Shown here piece by piece: positions 63,692 to 64,000 of a DNA stretch of 64,000 bases. The notes beneath the pieces were generated by a model. The model did not search any database. It was given only the letters and a program-made list of their open reading frames with translations, and had not been told where the DNA came from. The stretch is taken from the NCBI RefSeq assembly GCF_900000175.1, contig NZ_CWGJ01000012.1, positions 186,001-250,000 of the forward strand, written 5' to 3'. The first letter of the stretch is position 1. The number at the start of each line of letters is the position of its first letter. The stretch comes from Estrella lausannensis (GTDB lineage Bacteria > Chlamydiota > Chlamydiia > Chlamydiales > Criblamydiaceae). A program made the position numbers and the translations under genes.

Positions 63692-64000
63692 TCACATGCT
63701 GCTGGAAATGAAATGGAGATCTTCAGGGACACTGTTCTTATACTCTTCCGTCAAAAGATCGGATATCTCTTCTGCTGTAGATAAAGACAGCGCCTTCTCA
63801 GCCAGTTTGCAAGCATCGATAATGCTGGTGCTTCGTATGGCATTTTTAATGACAGGAATATAGCGGCTGGCAAGCGAAAGCTCCTGAATGCCGAGTCCGA
63901 TCAAAAGAGAGGTAAACCGCGGATCTGCGGCGATCTCACCACAAACGGAAACAGGAATCCCCTTAAGATTTGCCTCAGCGACGACCAGCTTAATCAGCCG
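63692..64000 (-). CDS. ptsI: Phosphoenolpyruvate-protein phosphotransferase (PTS enzyme I), C-terminal part
   Basis: The frame runs off the right edge; about 102 residues of the C-terminus are visible. LVVAEANLKGIPVSVCGEIA followed by ADPRFTSLLIGLGIQELSLA and RYIPVIKNAIRSTS matches the end of enzyme I, including the Cys of the active-site VCGE motif. Enzyme I passes phosphate from PEP to HPr. The order dnaX, ybaB, ptsI is known from chlamydiae, where the PTS is thought to be regulatory rather than for sugar import. Confidence 0.93.
   Translation of the reverse strand, partial: RLIKLVVAEANLKGIPVSVCGEIAADPRFTSLLIGLGIQELSLASRYIPVIKNAIRSTSIIDACKLAEKALSLSTAEEISDLLTEEYKNSVPEDLHFISSSM

Overview
The window is chromosomal DNA of a member of the Chlamydiota, most likely an environmental (amoeba- or protist-associated) chlamydia rather than the animal-pathogenic genus Chlamydia. 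The evidence is local gene order known from chlamydiae (rpmG-lolC-lolD; fabF next to rsfS and a Nudix gene; dnaX-ybaB-ptsI), a divergent ATP/ADP-translocase-like protein, a solo extra GroEL, a DASS dicarboxylate translocator, and several genes with eukaryote-like or type III effector-like features. Base composition looks balanced (near half GC by eye), richer than Parachlamydia or Simkania. The exact family cannot be fixed from the sequence alone.

Layout. 1-7 kb: end of a thioredoxin-fold/DsbA-like gene, then a complete RND efflux operon (TolC-like lipoprotein, membrane-fusion lipoprotein, AcrB-like pump). 7-14 kb: an M4 (thermolysin-type) protease without signal or propeptide, tsaD, rpmG, lolC-like permease, lolD, a DASS anion translocator. 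14-18 kb: an Inc-like acidic protein, a divergent nucleotide-transporter-like membrane protein, a hotdog thioesterase. 18-31 kb: a fadD-fadI-fadJ beta-oxidation operon, MBL hydrolase, Nudix hydrolase, fabF, rsfS, nadD, type III glutamine synthetase, HAD phosphatase. 31-39 kb: a coiled-coil protein, tRNA-Cys, rsmI, a FadL/OmpP1-like outer-membrane protein whose reading frame is broken exactly by an imperfect 16-bp tandem repeat, and a GroEL paralog. 39-50 kb: a siderophore-type ABC importer, a DUF1254/DUF1214 protein, a large protein with a YopT/AvrPphB-like Cys-His-Asp arrangement, an NSS transporter, a SulP transporter, a small membrane protein, a YkgJ-type cysteine cluster protein. 50-64 kb: an F-box protein, mrp, phosphohexomutase, a small membrane-hairpin protein, an SDR, a PgpH-type HD phosphodiesterase, galE, two divergent genes carrying a domain like that of plant IQM calmodulin-binding proteins (one intact, one broken and with a C9 tract), dnaX, ybaB and the end of ptsI.

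The most unusual layer is the intergenic DNA. Two families of long-palindrome, MITE-like elements (called A and B here) fill many gaps. B is about 155-159 bp, starts TACCGAAAG, ends CTTTCGGTA and is flanked by TA on both sides, like IS630/Tc1-mariner-type insertions. A is about 145-160 bp and usually starts within about 0-15 bp of a stop codon. B repeatedly sits inside A, apparently at the same TTATA site. No transposase is present in the window.

Functional links: a FadL-like outer-membrane protein plus FadD, FadI and FadJ suggest import and degradation of host fatty acids (no acyl-CoA dehydrogenase is seen here). The F-box, IQM-like, C58-protease-like, Inc-like and coiled-coil proteins form a set of candidate host-interaction proteins, three of which share a similar N-terminal membrane-hairpin module.
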